From NCBI RefSeq assembly GCF_003574465.1, contig NZ_QOWC01000064.1:1-38758 (forward strand): a DNA stretch of 38,758 nt. Reading direction: 5' to 3'. The stretch comes from Methylobacterium crusticola. GTDB taxonomy: Bacteria > Pseudomonadota > Alphaproteobacteria > Rhizobiales > Beijerinckiaceae. Position 1 is the first letter of the stretch, and every line of letters begins with the position of its first letter. Under the pieces are notes generated by a model. It did not search any database. It was not told the origin of the DNA and saw nothing but the letters and a program-made list of their open reading frames with translations. This document shows positions 24,092-32,302 of the stretch, one piece after another. Both the position numbers and the translations under genes were made by a program.

Positions 24092-25062
24092 TTCGGCTCC
24101 TGGTGTCCGCCGAAGCCCTTGCGCATCGCCGAGAGCAGCTTGTCGGCGTAGGTGGCGCCCTGGCGCGAGCGGAAGCGGGCATAGAGCGCGGCCGAGAGCA
24201 CGTGGGCCGGCACCGCCTCCTCGATCGCCGCGTTCAGGGTCCAGCGCCCCTCGCCCGAATCGGCGACGTGGCCCGAGAACGCGTCGAGGTCCTCGTCGCC
24301 CGCGAGCGCGCTCGCCGTGAGGTCGAGGAGCCAGGACGACACCACGCTGCCCCGGCGCCAGACCTCCGCAATGTCGCCGAGGTTGAGGTCGAAGCGCTGC
24401 GCCTCGGGCAGTTCCTGCGCGCCGGCGTGCCGGAGGATCTCGAAGCCCTCGGCGTAGGCCTGCATCAGGCCGTACTCGATGCCGTTGTGGATCATCTTGA
24501 CGAAGTGGCCGGCGCCGCTCGGGCCCGCGTGGATGTAGCCGCGCTCGGCCCGCGGGTCGCGCCCCTCGCGGCCGGGCGTGCGCGGCACGTCGCCGAGGCC
24601 CGGCGCGAGGGCCGCGAAGATCGGGTCGAGCCGGTCGACGGCCTCCTTGTGGCCGCCGATCATCATGCAGTAGCCCCGCTCCAGGCCCCAGACGCCGCCG
24701 GAGGTGCCGACGTCGACGTAGTGCAGGCCGCGCTCGTTCAGCACGGCGGCCCGGCGGATGTCGTCCTTGTAGAAGGAGTTGCCGCCGTCGATGACGACGT
24801 CGCCGGCCTGCATCAGGCCCGCGAGCTCGGTCACCGTCGCCTCCGTCGGGTCGCCCGCCGGGAGCATCACCCAGGCGGCCCGGGGCACGTCGAGGCGGGC
24901 GACGAAGTCCTCGAGGCTCGCGGCGCCCGCCGCCCCCGCCGCGACGAGGGCGGCCACCGCCGCCGGGTCGCGGTCGAACACCACCGCGGAGTGCCCCTCG
25001 CGCAGCAGCCGCCGCACGATGTTGCCACCCATCCGCCCGAGACCCACCATGCCGAGTTGCAT
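24088..25062 (-). CDS. gnd: 6-phosphogluconate dehydrogenase (decarboxylating), short form
   Basis: A 324-residue enzyme producing ribulose-5-phosphate and CO2. N-terminal coenzyme fold GLGRMGGNIVRRLL (7-20); substrate motifs VIDGGNSFYKDD, DVGTSGGVWGLERGYCMMIGG and the catalytic KMIHNGIEYGLMQAYAEG. The length (about 325 rather than 470) and the fold place it in the short class, often NAD-dependent. A minus-strand GAGGAGTGA 5-9 bases upstream supports ATG 25062 over the GTG at 25077, which overlaps that site. Confidence 0.95.
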   Translation of the reverse strand: MQLGMVGLGRMGGNIVRRLLREGHSAVVFDRDPAAVAALVAAGAAGAASLEDFVARLDVPRAAWVMLPAGDPTEATVTELAGLMQAGDVVIDGGNSFYKDDIRRAAVLNERGLHYVDVGTSGGVWGLERGYCMMIGGHKEAVDRLDPIFAALAPGLGDVPRTPGREGRDPRAERGYIHAGPSGAGHFVKMIHNGIEYGLMQAYAEGFEILRHAGAQELPEAQRFDLNLGDIAEVWRRGSVVSSWLLDLTASALAGDEDLDAFSGHVADSGEGRWTLNAAIEEAVPAHVLSAALYARFRSRQGATYADKLLSAMRKGFGGHQEPK

Positions 25063-25196
25063 CGCGTCACTCCTCACCGGCCGCCCTCGAGGGGCACGGC
25101 CCCGCCAGGCTCACGGCCCCGCGAAGCCACGATCGTGCCGAGCCGGCGGCCGCGCCCGGCAGCGCGCGGGCGAGGCGGCCGCCGGCATCGCGGTCC

Positions 25197-28025
25197 TTAA
25201 GTAAGAGCTTGGCGGAGCCGGTCGAGCCCTTGCGCCACGTCGCCCCGGATGTGCACGCGCAGGGCCCGGCGGCCGCGCTCGGACAGGACGCCGAAATCGC
25301 CCCGCGCCTGCGCGGCGATCACGGTGCCGAAGCCGAGCGCGCGCCCCGGGATGGCGAGGTCGGGGGCGTCGGCGGTGATCTGCAGGAAGACGCCGCTGTC
25401 CGGGCCGCCCTTGTAGGCCTGCCCGGTCGAGTGCAGGAAGCGCGGCCCGAACTCGACGCAGGTCGCGACGCGCCGGCCGTCGCGCAGGGCGAGGCGGGCG
25501 GCCTGGAGCGGCGCGAGGTGGTCCGCGTTGCGGGCCACGTAGGCGAGGAGCGCCACGTAGTCGCCGGGACCGATGCGGCCGAGATGCGCCCGGATCCAGC
25601 TCTCCGGGTCGCTCCCGGCGCCGGCCCGGCGCAGGGCGTCCGCGTTCTGCGGGTCGGTGAAGAGGGCGAGCCCGGCATCCTGCGCCACGGGCGTCTCGGC
25701 CGGCAGGGCGCCGTCCCGCTCCGCCGCCTCGGTCAGCTCCCGGGTCTTGATCTTGCTCGCCTCGACGTCGGGCTGGTCGAACGGGTTGATGCCGAGGACG
25801 GCGCCCACCACCGCGGTGGCGATCTCGAAGCGGAAGAACTCCTGGGGCAGGCCCTGCCTGGTGGCGACGGCGATCCGGGCGACCGGGTGGCCGGCCTCCT
25901 CCAGGGCCTTCACGGCGGCGTCCTCTGCCGCGTCCGCCCCCTCGTCGAGGCGCAGGTAGACGAAGAAGCGGTCCCGGCCGTAGACGTCCGGCGCCCCCAG
26001 GGGCTCGCCGTCGATCGGGATCAGGCCCCGGCCCTCCTTGCCGGTCGACTCGGCGATGAGCTGCTCGGCCCAGGCCCCGAAGGCCGCGATGCCCGGCGAG
26101 GCGACGAGCGTGACCTTGTCGCGGCCCTGGTCCCGCGCCGCGACGCCGAGCGCGAGGCCGAGCGTCACGCCGGGGTTGAGGTCGGGCGGCACGTCGGGGC
26201 CGCAGGAGCGCACCATGGCGCGGGCGCTCGCCAGGAAGGCCGCCACGTCGAGGCCCATGGCGGCGGCCGGCACCAGCCCGAAGGCCGAGAGCACCGAGTA
26301 GCGCCCGCCGATCTGCGGCACGCCGTGGAAGATGCGCCGGAAGCCGTCGGCCAGGGCGGCCTTCTCCATGGCCGAGCCCGGATCGGTCACGGCGACGAAG
26401 TGGCGCCCGGCCCCCTCCCCGAGCACCTCGCGCGCCCGGGCCAGGAAGTAGTCGCGGAACACGTTGGGCTCGAGGGTGGAGCCGGACTTCGAGGCGACGA
26501 TGAACAGGGTGCGCCGCAGGTCCACCGCCGCCTCGACGGCCCGGACCTCGGCCGGGTCGGTCGAGTCGAGGATGCGCAGGCGCGGGAAGCCGGGCTGCGG
26601 CCCGTAGGTCTCGGCCAGCACCTCCGGCCCGAGGCTGGAGCCGCCCATGCCGAGCACCACCGCGTCGGTGAGGCCCTCGGCCCTGATCTCCGCCGCGAAG
26701 GCCGCGTAGTCCGCCGCCCGGGCGGCCTCGTCCTCCACGATGGTGAGCCAGCCGAGCCAGCGGTCCTCGTCGGCGCCGCTCCACACGCCCGTGTCGCGCT
26801 TCCAGAGCCGGCGCACGAGGCCGCCGGCGCGCCAGTGCTCCACGGCCTGCTTGAGCGGCTCCTCGAGGCCGCCGAGGGCGAGGGCCTGGCCGTCGAGCCC
26901 CTGTCCCAGGAACGTCTCCCGCTTGCCCGCGACCGCGCCCAGCACCTTGTCGGCGGCGTCGACGAAGAGCTGCACGCCCTCGCGCACGAGGTCCCGCGCC
27001 ACCGCGTCGAGGTCGATGCCGGCCCGCGCCAAGTGGGCGAGGACCCGCTCGGCCTCGCCGAGGTCCTCCTCCAGGCTCGCCCGCACCCGGCCGTGGTCCC
27101 GGAACGCGTCCATGGTGGCGGGCGGGATGGTGTTGACGGTGTTCGGGCCGATCAGCTCCTCGACGTAGAGCACGTCGGAATAGGCCTTGTTCTTGGTGCC
27201 GGTGGAGGCCCAGAGCAGGCGCTGGGGATGCGCGCCCTCGGCGGCCAGGCGCTCCCAGCGCGGGCCGGCGAACAGGCGCTTGTAGCGCTGGTAGGCGAGC
27301 TTGGCGTTGGCGACCGCGACCTTGCCCTTGAGGCCCTCCAGCGCCGCCTTCTCGTCCGGGTCGTTGGCCTGCGCGATCCTGGCGTCGAGGAGCGTGTCCA
27401 CGGCCGCGTCGATGCGGCTGACGAAGAAGCTCGCGACGCTGGCGACGCGGCCGACCGGGCCGCCCTTCCGGGCCAGGCGCTCCAGGCCCTCGATGTAGGC
27501 CTCGGCGACGGCCGCGTAGGTGTCCTGGGCGAACAGCAGCGTGATGTTGACGTTGATGCCGTCGGCGGTGAGGTCGCGGATGGCCGGCAGCCCATCGGGC
27601 GTCGCCGGCACCTTGACCATCAGGTTGTCGCGCTTGACCGACGACCAGAGGCGGCGGGCCTCCGCCAGGGTCTCGGCGGTGTCGAGGGCGAGGTAGGGGG
27701 AGACCTCCAGGCTGACGAAGCCGTCCTGGCCGCCGCTCGCGTCGTAGACCGGCCGGAGCACGTCGGCGGCGGCCTGGATGTCCGCGACGGCGAGCCCCTC
27801 GTAGAGGTCGATGACCCGCTCGTCGCCCGCCCGCTTCAGCGCCGCGTCGTACTCGTCGGAATGCCCGATGGCCTTCTCGAAGATCGCCGGGTTGGAGGTG
27901 ACCCCGCGCAGGCCGTCCTCGTCCACGAGCCGCTTCAGCTGTCCGTCGGCCACGAAGCCGCGGGCGACGAAGTCGAGCCAGACGGCCTGGTCCTGTTCCG
28001 CGTGCAGCGCCTTGAGCGGGTTCAT
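25197..28025 (-). CDS. Bifunctional transaldolase/glucose-6-phosphate isomerase
   Basis: A 942-residue fusion (tal-pgi). Residues ~1-365 are a transaldolase: GVTSNPAIFEKAI (41-53), SLEVSP and the Schiff-base lysine Lys138 in NLMVKVPAT. Residues ~385-942 are phosphoglucose isomerase: LGMGGSSLGPEVL at about 455-467, VASKSGSTLEPNVF and GGRYSVLSAFGLVPAA. The protein links the non-oxidative pentose-phosphate reactions with fructose-6-P/glucose-6-P exchange, and feeds zwf downstream. ATG 28025 is preferred because GGAG lies 9 bases upstream on the minus strand; a GTG at 28040 would add five residues. Fusions of this kind are known in Rhizobiales and methylotrophs. Confidence 0.95.
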   Translation of the reverse strand: MNPLKALHAEQDQAVWLDFVARGFVADGQLKRLVDEDGLRGVTSNPAIFEKAIGHSDEYDAALKRAGDERVIDLYEGLAVADIQAAADVLRPVYDASGGQDGFVSLEVSPYLALDTAETLAEARRLWSSVKRDNLMVKVPATPDGLPAIRDLTADGINVNITLLFAQDTYAAVAEAYIEGLERLARKGGPVGRVASVASFFVSRIDAAVDTLLDARIAQANDPDEKAALEGLKGKVAVANAKLAYQRYKRLFAGPRWERLAAEGAHPQRLLWASTGTKNKAYSDVLYVEELIGPNTVNTIPPATMDAFRDHGRVRASLEEDLGEAERVLAHLARAGIDLDAVARDLVREGVQLFVDAADKVLGAVAGKRETFLGQGLDGQALALGGLEEPLKQAVEHWRAGGLVRRLWKRDTGVWSGADEDRWLGWLTIVEDEAARAADYAAFAAEIRAEGLTDAVVLGMGGSSLGPEVLAETYGPQPGFPRLRILDSTDPAEVRAVEAAVDLRRTLFIVASKSGSTLEPNVFRDYFLARAREVLGEGAGRHFVAVTDPGSAMEKAALADGFRRIFHGVPQIGGRYSVLSAFGLVPAAAMGLDVAAFLASARAMVRSCGPDVPPDLNPGVTLGLALGVAARDQGRDKVTLVASPGIAAFGAWAEQLIAESTGKEGRGLIPIDGEPLGAPDVYGRDRFFVYLRLDEGADAAEDAAVKALEEAGHPVARIAVATRQGLPQEFFRFEIATAVVGAVLGINPFDQPDVEASKIKTRELTEAAERDGALPAETPVAQDAGLALFTDPQNADALRRAGAGSDPESWIRAHLGRIGPGDYVALLAYVARNADHLAPLQAARLALRDGRRVATCVEFGPRFLHSTGQAYKGGPDSGVFLQITADAPDLAIPGRALGFGTVIAAQARGDFGVLSERGRRALRVHIRGDVAQGLDRLRQALT

Positions 28026-28120
28026 GCCGGTCATCTCCACGTGATCCGCCGGAGATGTGGCCTTGCCCGGGCCGCTGTCCAGGGGGAACGCGCCGGGCGG
28101 GGTCAGGAAATGGCCGGGCC

Positions 28121-28495
28121 TCAGCGCCGGACGGGCCAGACCGCCGCGACGGCGGTGAGCGCCCAGCCGAGCATCAGCAGGAGGCCGCCGGCCGGCGCCG
28201 CCATGGGGAACAGGGGGCGCTGGGCGAGCGCCCGGAGCGCGAGGTCGCCCGAGAACAGGGCGAGGCCGAGGGCGAGCGCGAAGGCGGCGCCGCGGGTGAC
28301 GGCGGGATGCGTGCGCGCGCCCGCCGCCAGGGCGGCGAGGCCCAGGAGGGCCGGGGCGTGGAAGAGCAGGAACTGCGCCGCCGTGAGGAGACTCGGGGCG
28401 TTGTCGAGGTGGGCCGCCGCCGCCGCGAGGGCGACGCCGAGCACGCCCGCGAGCGCCGCCAGCACCACGAGGGCGCGGTCCGCGGGGTCCGCCAT
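28121..28495 (-). CDS. DUF423 family small membrane protein
   Basis: A 124-residue hydrophobic protein with four predicted membrane helices and the DUF423 pattern AALAGVLGVALAAAAAHL near the N-terminus, LLFHAPALLGLAAL in the middle and PLFPMAAPAGGLLLMLGWALTAVAA at the end. Function unknown. Its start overlaps the engB stop by one base (TGATG), indicating coupled translation as the last gene of the rpmH-rnpA-yidC-engB group. Confidence 0.85.
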   Translation of the reverse strand: MADPADRALVVLAALAGVLGVALAAAAAHLDNAPSLLTAAQFLLFHAPALLGLAALAAGARTHPAVTRGAAFALALGLALFSGDLALRALAQRPLFPMAAPAGGLLLMLGWALTAVAAVWPVRR

Positions 28496-29145
28496 CAGCC
28501 GCGCTCGGCGAGCAGGCGGGCGATGCTCGCCCGCAGGTCCTGGATGCCGTCGTCGGTGCGGCTGGAGGTGAGGACGATCTCCGGGAAGGCGGCCGGCCGG
28601 CGGGCGATCGCCGCCGCGGTGGCGTCGAGCCGGGCCTGGATCTCGGCCTGCTTCAGCGCATCGGCCTTCGTCAGGACGATCTGGTAGGACACCGCGGCCT
28701 TGTCGAGCTCGTCCAGCACCGCGGCGTCGTTCGGCTTCAGCCCGTGCCGGGAATCGACCAGGACGTAGACCCGGGCGAGGTTGGCGCGGCCCCGCAGGTA
28801 GTCGTGGATCAGCGCCGTCCAGGCCGCGACCTTGGCCTTCTCGACCGCGGCGTAGCCGTAGCCCGGCATGTCGACCAGGGTGAGCCTGCCCGCTATGTCG
28901 AAGAAGTTGAGCTGCTGGGTGCGCCCCGGCGTGTGCGAGGTGCGGGCGAGGGCGTTGCGCCCGGTGAGCGCGTTGATGAGGCTCGACTTGCCGACGTTGG
29001 AGCGGCCCGCGAACGCGATCTCGTGGCCCCGCATGGGCGGCAGGACCGCGAGCTTATCGGCGGCGTGGAAGAAGTCCGCCGCCCCCGCGAACAGCAGGCG
29101 CCCGGCCTCCGCGAGGGCGGCCTCCTCGTCGGCGTCCCGGGCCAT
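28495..29145 (-). CDS. engB: Ribosome biogenesis GTP-binding protein YihA/YsxC
   Basis: A 216-residue TRAFAC GTPase for large-subunit assembly. G1 GRSNVGKSS (47-55), the TSHTPGRTQQLNFF switch, G3 VDMPGYG (91-97), G4 LTKAD and a TSS G5 are all present. The ATG at 29145 is two bases after the yidC stop. A longer in-frame start at 29235 would lie inside yidC and is rejected. Confidence 0.95.
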   Translation of the reverse strand: MARDADEEAALAEAGRLLFAGAADFFHAADKLAVLPPMRGHEIAFAGRSNVGKSSLINALTGRNALARTSHTPGRTQQLNFFDIAGRLTLVDMPGYGYAAVEKAKVAAWTALIHDYLRGRANLARVYVLVDSRHGLKPNDAAVLDELDKAAVSYQIVLTKADALKQAEIQARLDATAAAIARRPAAFPEIVLTSSRTDDGIQDLRASIARLLAERG

Positions 29146-29147
29146 CG

Positions 29148-30992
29148 TCAGCCCTTGGCCGCGGTCTTGGCGGGCGTCTTGTCGGCCGTCTTGGCCGCCG
29201 CGCGCCGGGAGAACGTGCCGCGCAGGTTGTCCCACAGCTCCACCTTCACCCCGTTGCGCCGCATGATCACGTATTGCTGGATCACCGACAGGGTGTTGTT
29301 CCAGGCCCAGTAGATCACGAGGCCGGCCGGGAACGAGCCGAGCATGAAGGTGAAGATGATCGGCATGAAGGTGAAGACCTGCGCCTGGACCGGGTCCGGG
29401 GGCGCCGGGTTCATCTTCATCTGCACGAACATCGTCACGCCCATGATGAGCGGCCAGATGCCGAGATGGAGGAAGTCCGGGGGCACGAAGGGCAGGAGGC
29501 CGAACAGGTTGAACACCGAGGTCGGGTCCGGCGCCGCGAGGTCGCGGATCCAGCCGAAGAACGGCGCGTGCCGCATCTCGATGGTGACGAACAGCACTTT
29601 GTAGAGCGCGAAGAAGACCGGGATCTGCACCAGCACGGGCCAGCAGCCCGCGACCGGATTGATCTTCTCCTTCTTGTAGAGCTCCATCATGGCCTGCTGC
29701 TGCTTGACCTTGTCGTCGCCGTAGCGCTCCCGGATCGAGGTCATCTCGGGCTGGACGGCCTTCATCTTGGCCATCGAGACGTAGGAGCGGTTGGCGATCG
29801 GCAGGAAGAACAGCTTCAGGATCAGCGTCACCACCAGGATCGAGACGCCGAAGTTGCCAAGCAGCCTGTAGAAGAAGTCCAGAGCCTTGAACATCGGCTT
29901 GGTGATGAAGTAGAACCAGCCCCAGTCGATCAGGAGGTCGAACCGCTTGATGCCGAGCGTGTGCTCGTAGCCGTCGATGGTGCCGACCTCCTTGGCGCCG
30001 GCGAACAGGCGCTGGCTGGCCTCCAGGGTGGCGCCGGGGGCGAGGCTGCGGGGCTCGCCGAGGCTGCTCGCCTGGTAGACCTTGGTGGCGCCCTCGTCCC
30101 GCTCCGTGAAGGTGCCGGTGTAGGGCGTGCCCTGGTCCGGGATTGCGGCGGCGGCCCAGTACTTGTCGGTGATGCCGAGGAAGCCGCCGGTGACGCCGGC
30201 CCAGGAGTGGCCCCGGGTGCCGGGCGCGCCGAGCGGGTTTTCCTTGCCGAGCTTGTCGTAGGTGAATTCCTGCAGGCCCTGGTCGCCGAGCACGCCGATC
30301 AGGCCCTCGTGGAGCACGTAGTAGCCCTGGGTGTGCGGCTTGCCCCAGCGCGAGACGAGGCCGTAGGGGTAGAGCGTGACGGGGCTCCCGCCCCGGTTCT
30401 CGACCGCGTCCGCGACCGTGAACATGAACTTGTCGTCGACCGCGAGGGTGCGGCGGAAGACGAGGCCGGCGCCGTTGTCCCAGGTCAGCGTCAGGGGCCT
30501 GGCCGGGGTGAGGACGTCGCCGTCGGCGGTCCAGACGGTGTCGCCGCCCGGCAGGGCCCCGGCCTCCTTCCCGACCCAGCCGAACTCGGCGTAGTACGGG
30601 TTCGCCGAGCCGGCGGGCGAGAGCAGCACGATGCGCGGGCTCTGGTCGTCCACGGTCTCGTGGTAGTTCTTCAGCGAGACGTCGTCGATGCGGCCGCCCT
30701 TGAGGGCGACGGAGCCCGCGAGGGCCGGCGTGTCGATGCGCACCCGCGGCGAGCGCGCCAGCGCCTCCTCGCGGGTGGCCGCGGCGAGCGGGCTGCCGCC
30801 GGGCGCGCCCGGGAGGGTGCTGGGCAGCGGGGCCGAGGGCCCGCCCTCCCGCGGGCTCGGCGCCGGCGTCGACTGCGCCTGCTGCTGGCGCTGCCGCTCG
30901 ACCTGCGGCGCGCTGACGAAGTAGTTCCAGCCGAGCAGCACCGCCAGCGACAACGCGATGGCGATGATCATGTTCGTCTTGTCGTTACCCAT
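29148..30992 (-). CDS. yidC: Membrane protein insertase YidC
   Basis: A 614-residue inner-membrane protein that inserts and folds membrane proteins with or without SecYEG. One N-terminal helix (IIAIALSLAVLLGWNYF) is followed by a low-complexity Gln/Pro linker, the large periplasmic beta domain (~80-350) and the Oxa1-type core (GNFGVSILVVTLILKLFFLPIANRSYVSMAKMKAVQPEM onward) with five helices. The C-terminal tail is Lys/Ala-rich (KTADKTPAKTAAKG), suited to ribosome contact. Belongs to the rpmH-rnpA-yidC-engB cluster; the 114 bases before it contain no yidD. Confidence 0.97.
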   Translation of the reverse strand: MGNDKTNMIIAIALSLAVLLGWNYFVSAPQVERQRQQQAQSTPAPSPREGGPSAPLPSTLPGAPGGSPLAAATREEALARSPRVRIDTPALAGSVALKGGRIDDVSLKNYHETVDDQSPRIVLLSPAGSANPYYAEFGWVGKEAGALPGGDTVWTADGDVLTPARPLTLTWDNGAGLVFRRTLAVDDKFMFTVADAVENRGGSPVTLYPYGLVSRWGKPHTQGYYVLHEGLIGVLGDQGLQEFTYDKLGKENPLGAPGTRGHSWAGVTGGFLGITDKYWAAAAIPDQGTPYTGTFTERDEGATKVYQASSLGEPRSLAPGATLEASQRLFAGAKEVGTIDGYEHTLGIKRFDLLIDWGWFYFITKPMFKALDFFYRLLGNFGVSILVVTLILKLFFLPIANRSYVSMAKMKAVQPEMTSIRERYGDDKVKQQQAMMELYKKEKINPVAGCWPVLVQIPVFFALYKVLFVTIEMRHAPFFGWIRDLAAPDPTSVFNLFGLLPFVPPDFLHLGIWPLIMGVTMFVQMKMNPAPPDPVQAQVFTFMPIIFTFMLGSFPAGLVIYWAWNNTLSVIQQYVIMRRNGVKVELWDNLRGTFSRRAAAKTADKTPAKTAAKG

Positions 30993-31106
30993 GGGGGACC
31001 CGCGACGCCTGCCGCCAAAAGAGCGGGGCCGGCTGACGGGGATGGCGGCCCACCGTCCGGCCCTGCGACCAACACGACGAGGCGATTCCGGCCACCCGGG
31101 ATCGCC

Positions 31107-31601
31107 TCAATTTCTCGATGCGGGCGCGCGGGGCTCCGCCGCGCCACCCTGGGGCGCCGCGCCCCCGTCGGGCTCCGTGCCACCCTGGGGCGCCGCGCCC
31201 CCGCGGGGCGCCGCGTCCTTGCGCGGGGGCGGGGCGGACCGCGCCGCCTTCGGCTTCGTGACCACGCCGAGCGCCCGCCGGATGTCCTCGACGAGTTGCG
31301 CGAAGGGCGCCCCGAGGGCGTCGCGGCGGCCGATCAGCACGACGTCGGCCGGACAGGCCCGATGCCCGGCGCCGGCCGCCTGCGCCGCCACCTTGAGGCG
31401 GCGGCGGATGCGGTTGCGCTCGGTGGCGTGCCCGACCCGCTTCGTCACGGTGAAGCCCACCCGCAGGCCGCCGGGCGGGCCCGCGTCGCGGAGGCGGCCC
31501 TGCGCCGTCAGGCGCCCGGTGTGGAAACGGCGGCCCGCGGCCGCCGCCAGGTAGTCGGGACGCCGGGTGATCCGGCCGAGCGGCGGTTCCGCGCCGTCCA
31601 T
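31107..31601 (-). CDS. rnpA: Ribonuclease P protein component, with C-terminal extension
   Basis: A 164-residue protein; the usual length is ~115-125. The core has RRFHTGRL, LRVGFTVTKRVGHATERNRIRRRLK with the RNR motif at 62-64, and a VVLIGRRDALGAPFAQLVEDIRRAL helix. It is the protein subunit that helps RNase P RNA bind pre-tRNA. After about residue 118 comes a Lys/Pro/Gly/Ala-rich tail with a duplicated GGAAPQGG segment. It follows rpmH by 29 bases. Confidence 0.94.
   Translation of the reverse strand: MDGAEPPLGRITRRPDYLAAAAGRRFHTGRLTAQGRLRDAGPPGGLRVGFTVTKRVGHATERNRIRRRLKVAAQAAGAGHRACPADVVLIGRRDALGAPFAQLVEDIRRALGVVTKPKAARSAPPPRKDAAPRGGAAPQGGTEPDGGAAPQGGAAEPRAPASRN
31143..31203. repeat. 36-bp direct repeat in the rnpA tail
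   Basis: The sequence GCCACCCTGGGGCGCCGCGC followed by CCCCG occurs at 31143 and again at 31179, 36 bases apart. It encodes the repeated GGAAPQGG in the RnpA C-terminal extension, in frame (12 residues). Confidence 0.8.
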
Positions 31602-31630
31602 CGCGGCGCCTCGGGTCCCGCGCCGGTCGC

Positions 31631-31765
31631 TTACGCCGACAGGCGCTTGCGGCCGCGGGCGCGGCGGGCCGCGATCACCCGGCGGCCGCCGACCGTGGCC
31701 ATGCGGGCGCGGAAGCCGTGGCGGCGCTTGCGCACGAGCTTGGACGGTTGGTAGGTTCTCTTCAC
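31631..31765 (-). CDS. rpmH: 50S ribosomal protein L34
   Basis: A 44-residue basic protein reading VKRTYQPSKLVRKRRHGF...GRKRLSA, the classic L34 sequence, starting with GTG at 31765 and ending TAA at 31631-31633. GGAG lies about 10 bases upstream on the minus strand. It heads the rpmH-rnpA-yidC-engB cluster, the conserved bacterial arrangement. Confidence 0.97.
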   Translation of the reverse strand: MKRTYQPSKLVRKRRHGFRARMATVGGRRVIAARRARGRKRLSA

Positions 31766-31994
31766 GGCGCGTTCTCCGAAGGCCGGGGCCGGCCTCGCCG
31801 CCTGGGCTCTACAGCCATGTGCGGAGCCGAGGCCCTCGTGGGTCCAGATTGTCGTTTGACGAATGGCGAACCGCGCCCGTGCGGGGCGCTGTCGCGTCGG
31901 GCCGGTGTATGGCGGAATGGCCTCTTTGAGTCAATCGCGTTAAGGAACCGCGCGGGAGCGCGCGCCGGCGCCCCGGCCCCACGGAGGTGAGCCG

Positions 31995-32195
31995 ATGTTC
32001 GACGACGCCGAGAGCCGGCCGCGGCCGCAAGGCCAGGCGGCCGGTCACGTGATCGGGCAGGACCTCGCGGCCCTCTCCCTCGCCGATCTCGACGAGCGCG
32101 TCGACCTCCTGCGCCGGGAGATCGCCCGGCTGGAGGCCGCCCGGCGCGACAAGCAGGCCTCCCAGGACGCGGCCCACGCGGTCTTCAAGATCTAA
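31995..32195 (+). CDS. DUF1192 family small protein
   Basis: A 66-residue protein with the family core LAALSLADLDERVDLLRREIARLEAARRDKQAS, a likely coiled coil. DUF1192 proteins are conserved in alphaproteobacteria with no known function. A near-perfect GGAGGTGA lies 5 bases before the ATG. It is followed by the CtrA box and small RNA described below, then rcdA; the neighbourhood suggests a cell-cycle link but this is only context. Confidence 0.9.
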   Translation: MFDDAESRPRPQGQAAGHVIGQDLAALSLADLDERVDLLRREIARLEAARRDKQASQDAAHAVFKI

Positions 32196-32246
32196 CGGGC
32201 TCAAGCGCGGCCGTTCTGCCAGGACCCTGCGCGACCTCGTCTTTCC

Positions 32247-32251
32247 GACTC
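32247..32251. promoter_or_regulatory. GANTC (CcrM methylation) site near the CtrA box
   Basis: GACTC at 32247-32251 matches GANTC, the CcrM methyltransferase target in alphaproteobacteria. It stands 15 bases upstream of the CtrA box. Methylation state at such sites controls some cell-cycle promoters in Caulobacter. A five-base site also occurs by chance, so only the spacing makes it notable. Confidence 0.3.
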
Positions 32252-32265
32252 GCCCCGAGGCCTCG

Positions 32266-32280
32266 TTAACCAATTTTTAA
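32266..32280 (+). promoter_or_regulatory. CtrA binding box, TTAA-N7-TTAA
   Basis: TTAA at 32266-32269 and 32277-32280 with exactly seven bases between match the CtrA consensus perfectly, in a background of over 70 % GC where such AT-rich order is unlikely by chance. GATAAC (32292-32297) sits 11 bases after it as a -10-like element, the layout of CtrA-activated promoters in which the box overlaps -35. The predicted transcript start is about 32303-32305. Distance to rcdA is about 300 bases with a terminator between. Confidence 0.7.
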
Positions 32281-32302
32281 GCTTTCTGGCCGATAACGAA
32301 AG

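Noticed and set aside
25209..28571. A 1120-residue open frame on the + strand
   Set aside because: It is the reverse-strand shadow of the tal-pgi gene in GC-rich DNA; composition is Gly/Arg/His/Val-rich with no domain.
28495..29235. Longer EngB start inside yidC
   Set aside because: The extra 30 residues are a shadow of the YidC C-terminal tail; ATG 29145 matches the family.
29274..31754. An 826-residue open frame on the + strand
   Set aside because: Shadow of yidC and rnpA; no start signal or domain.
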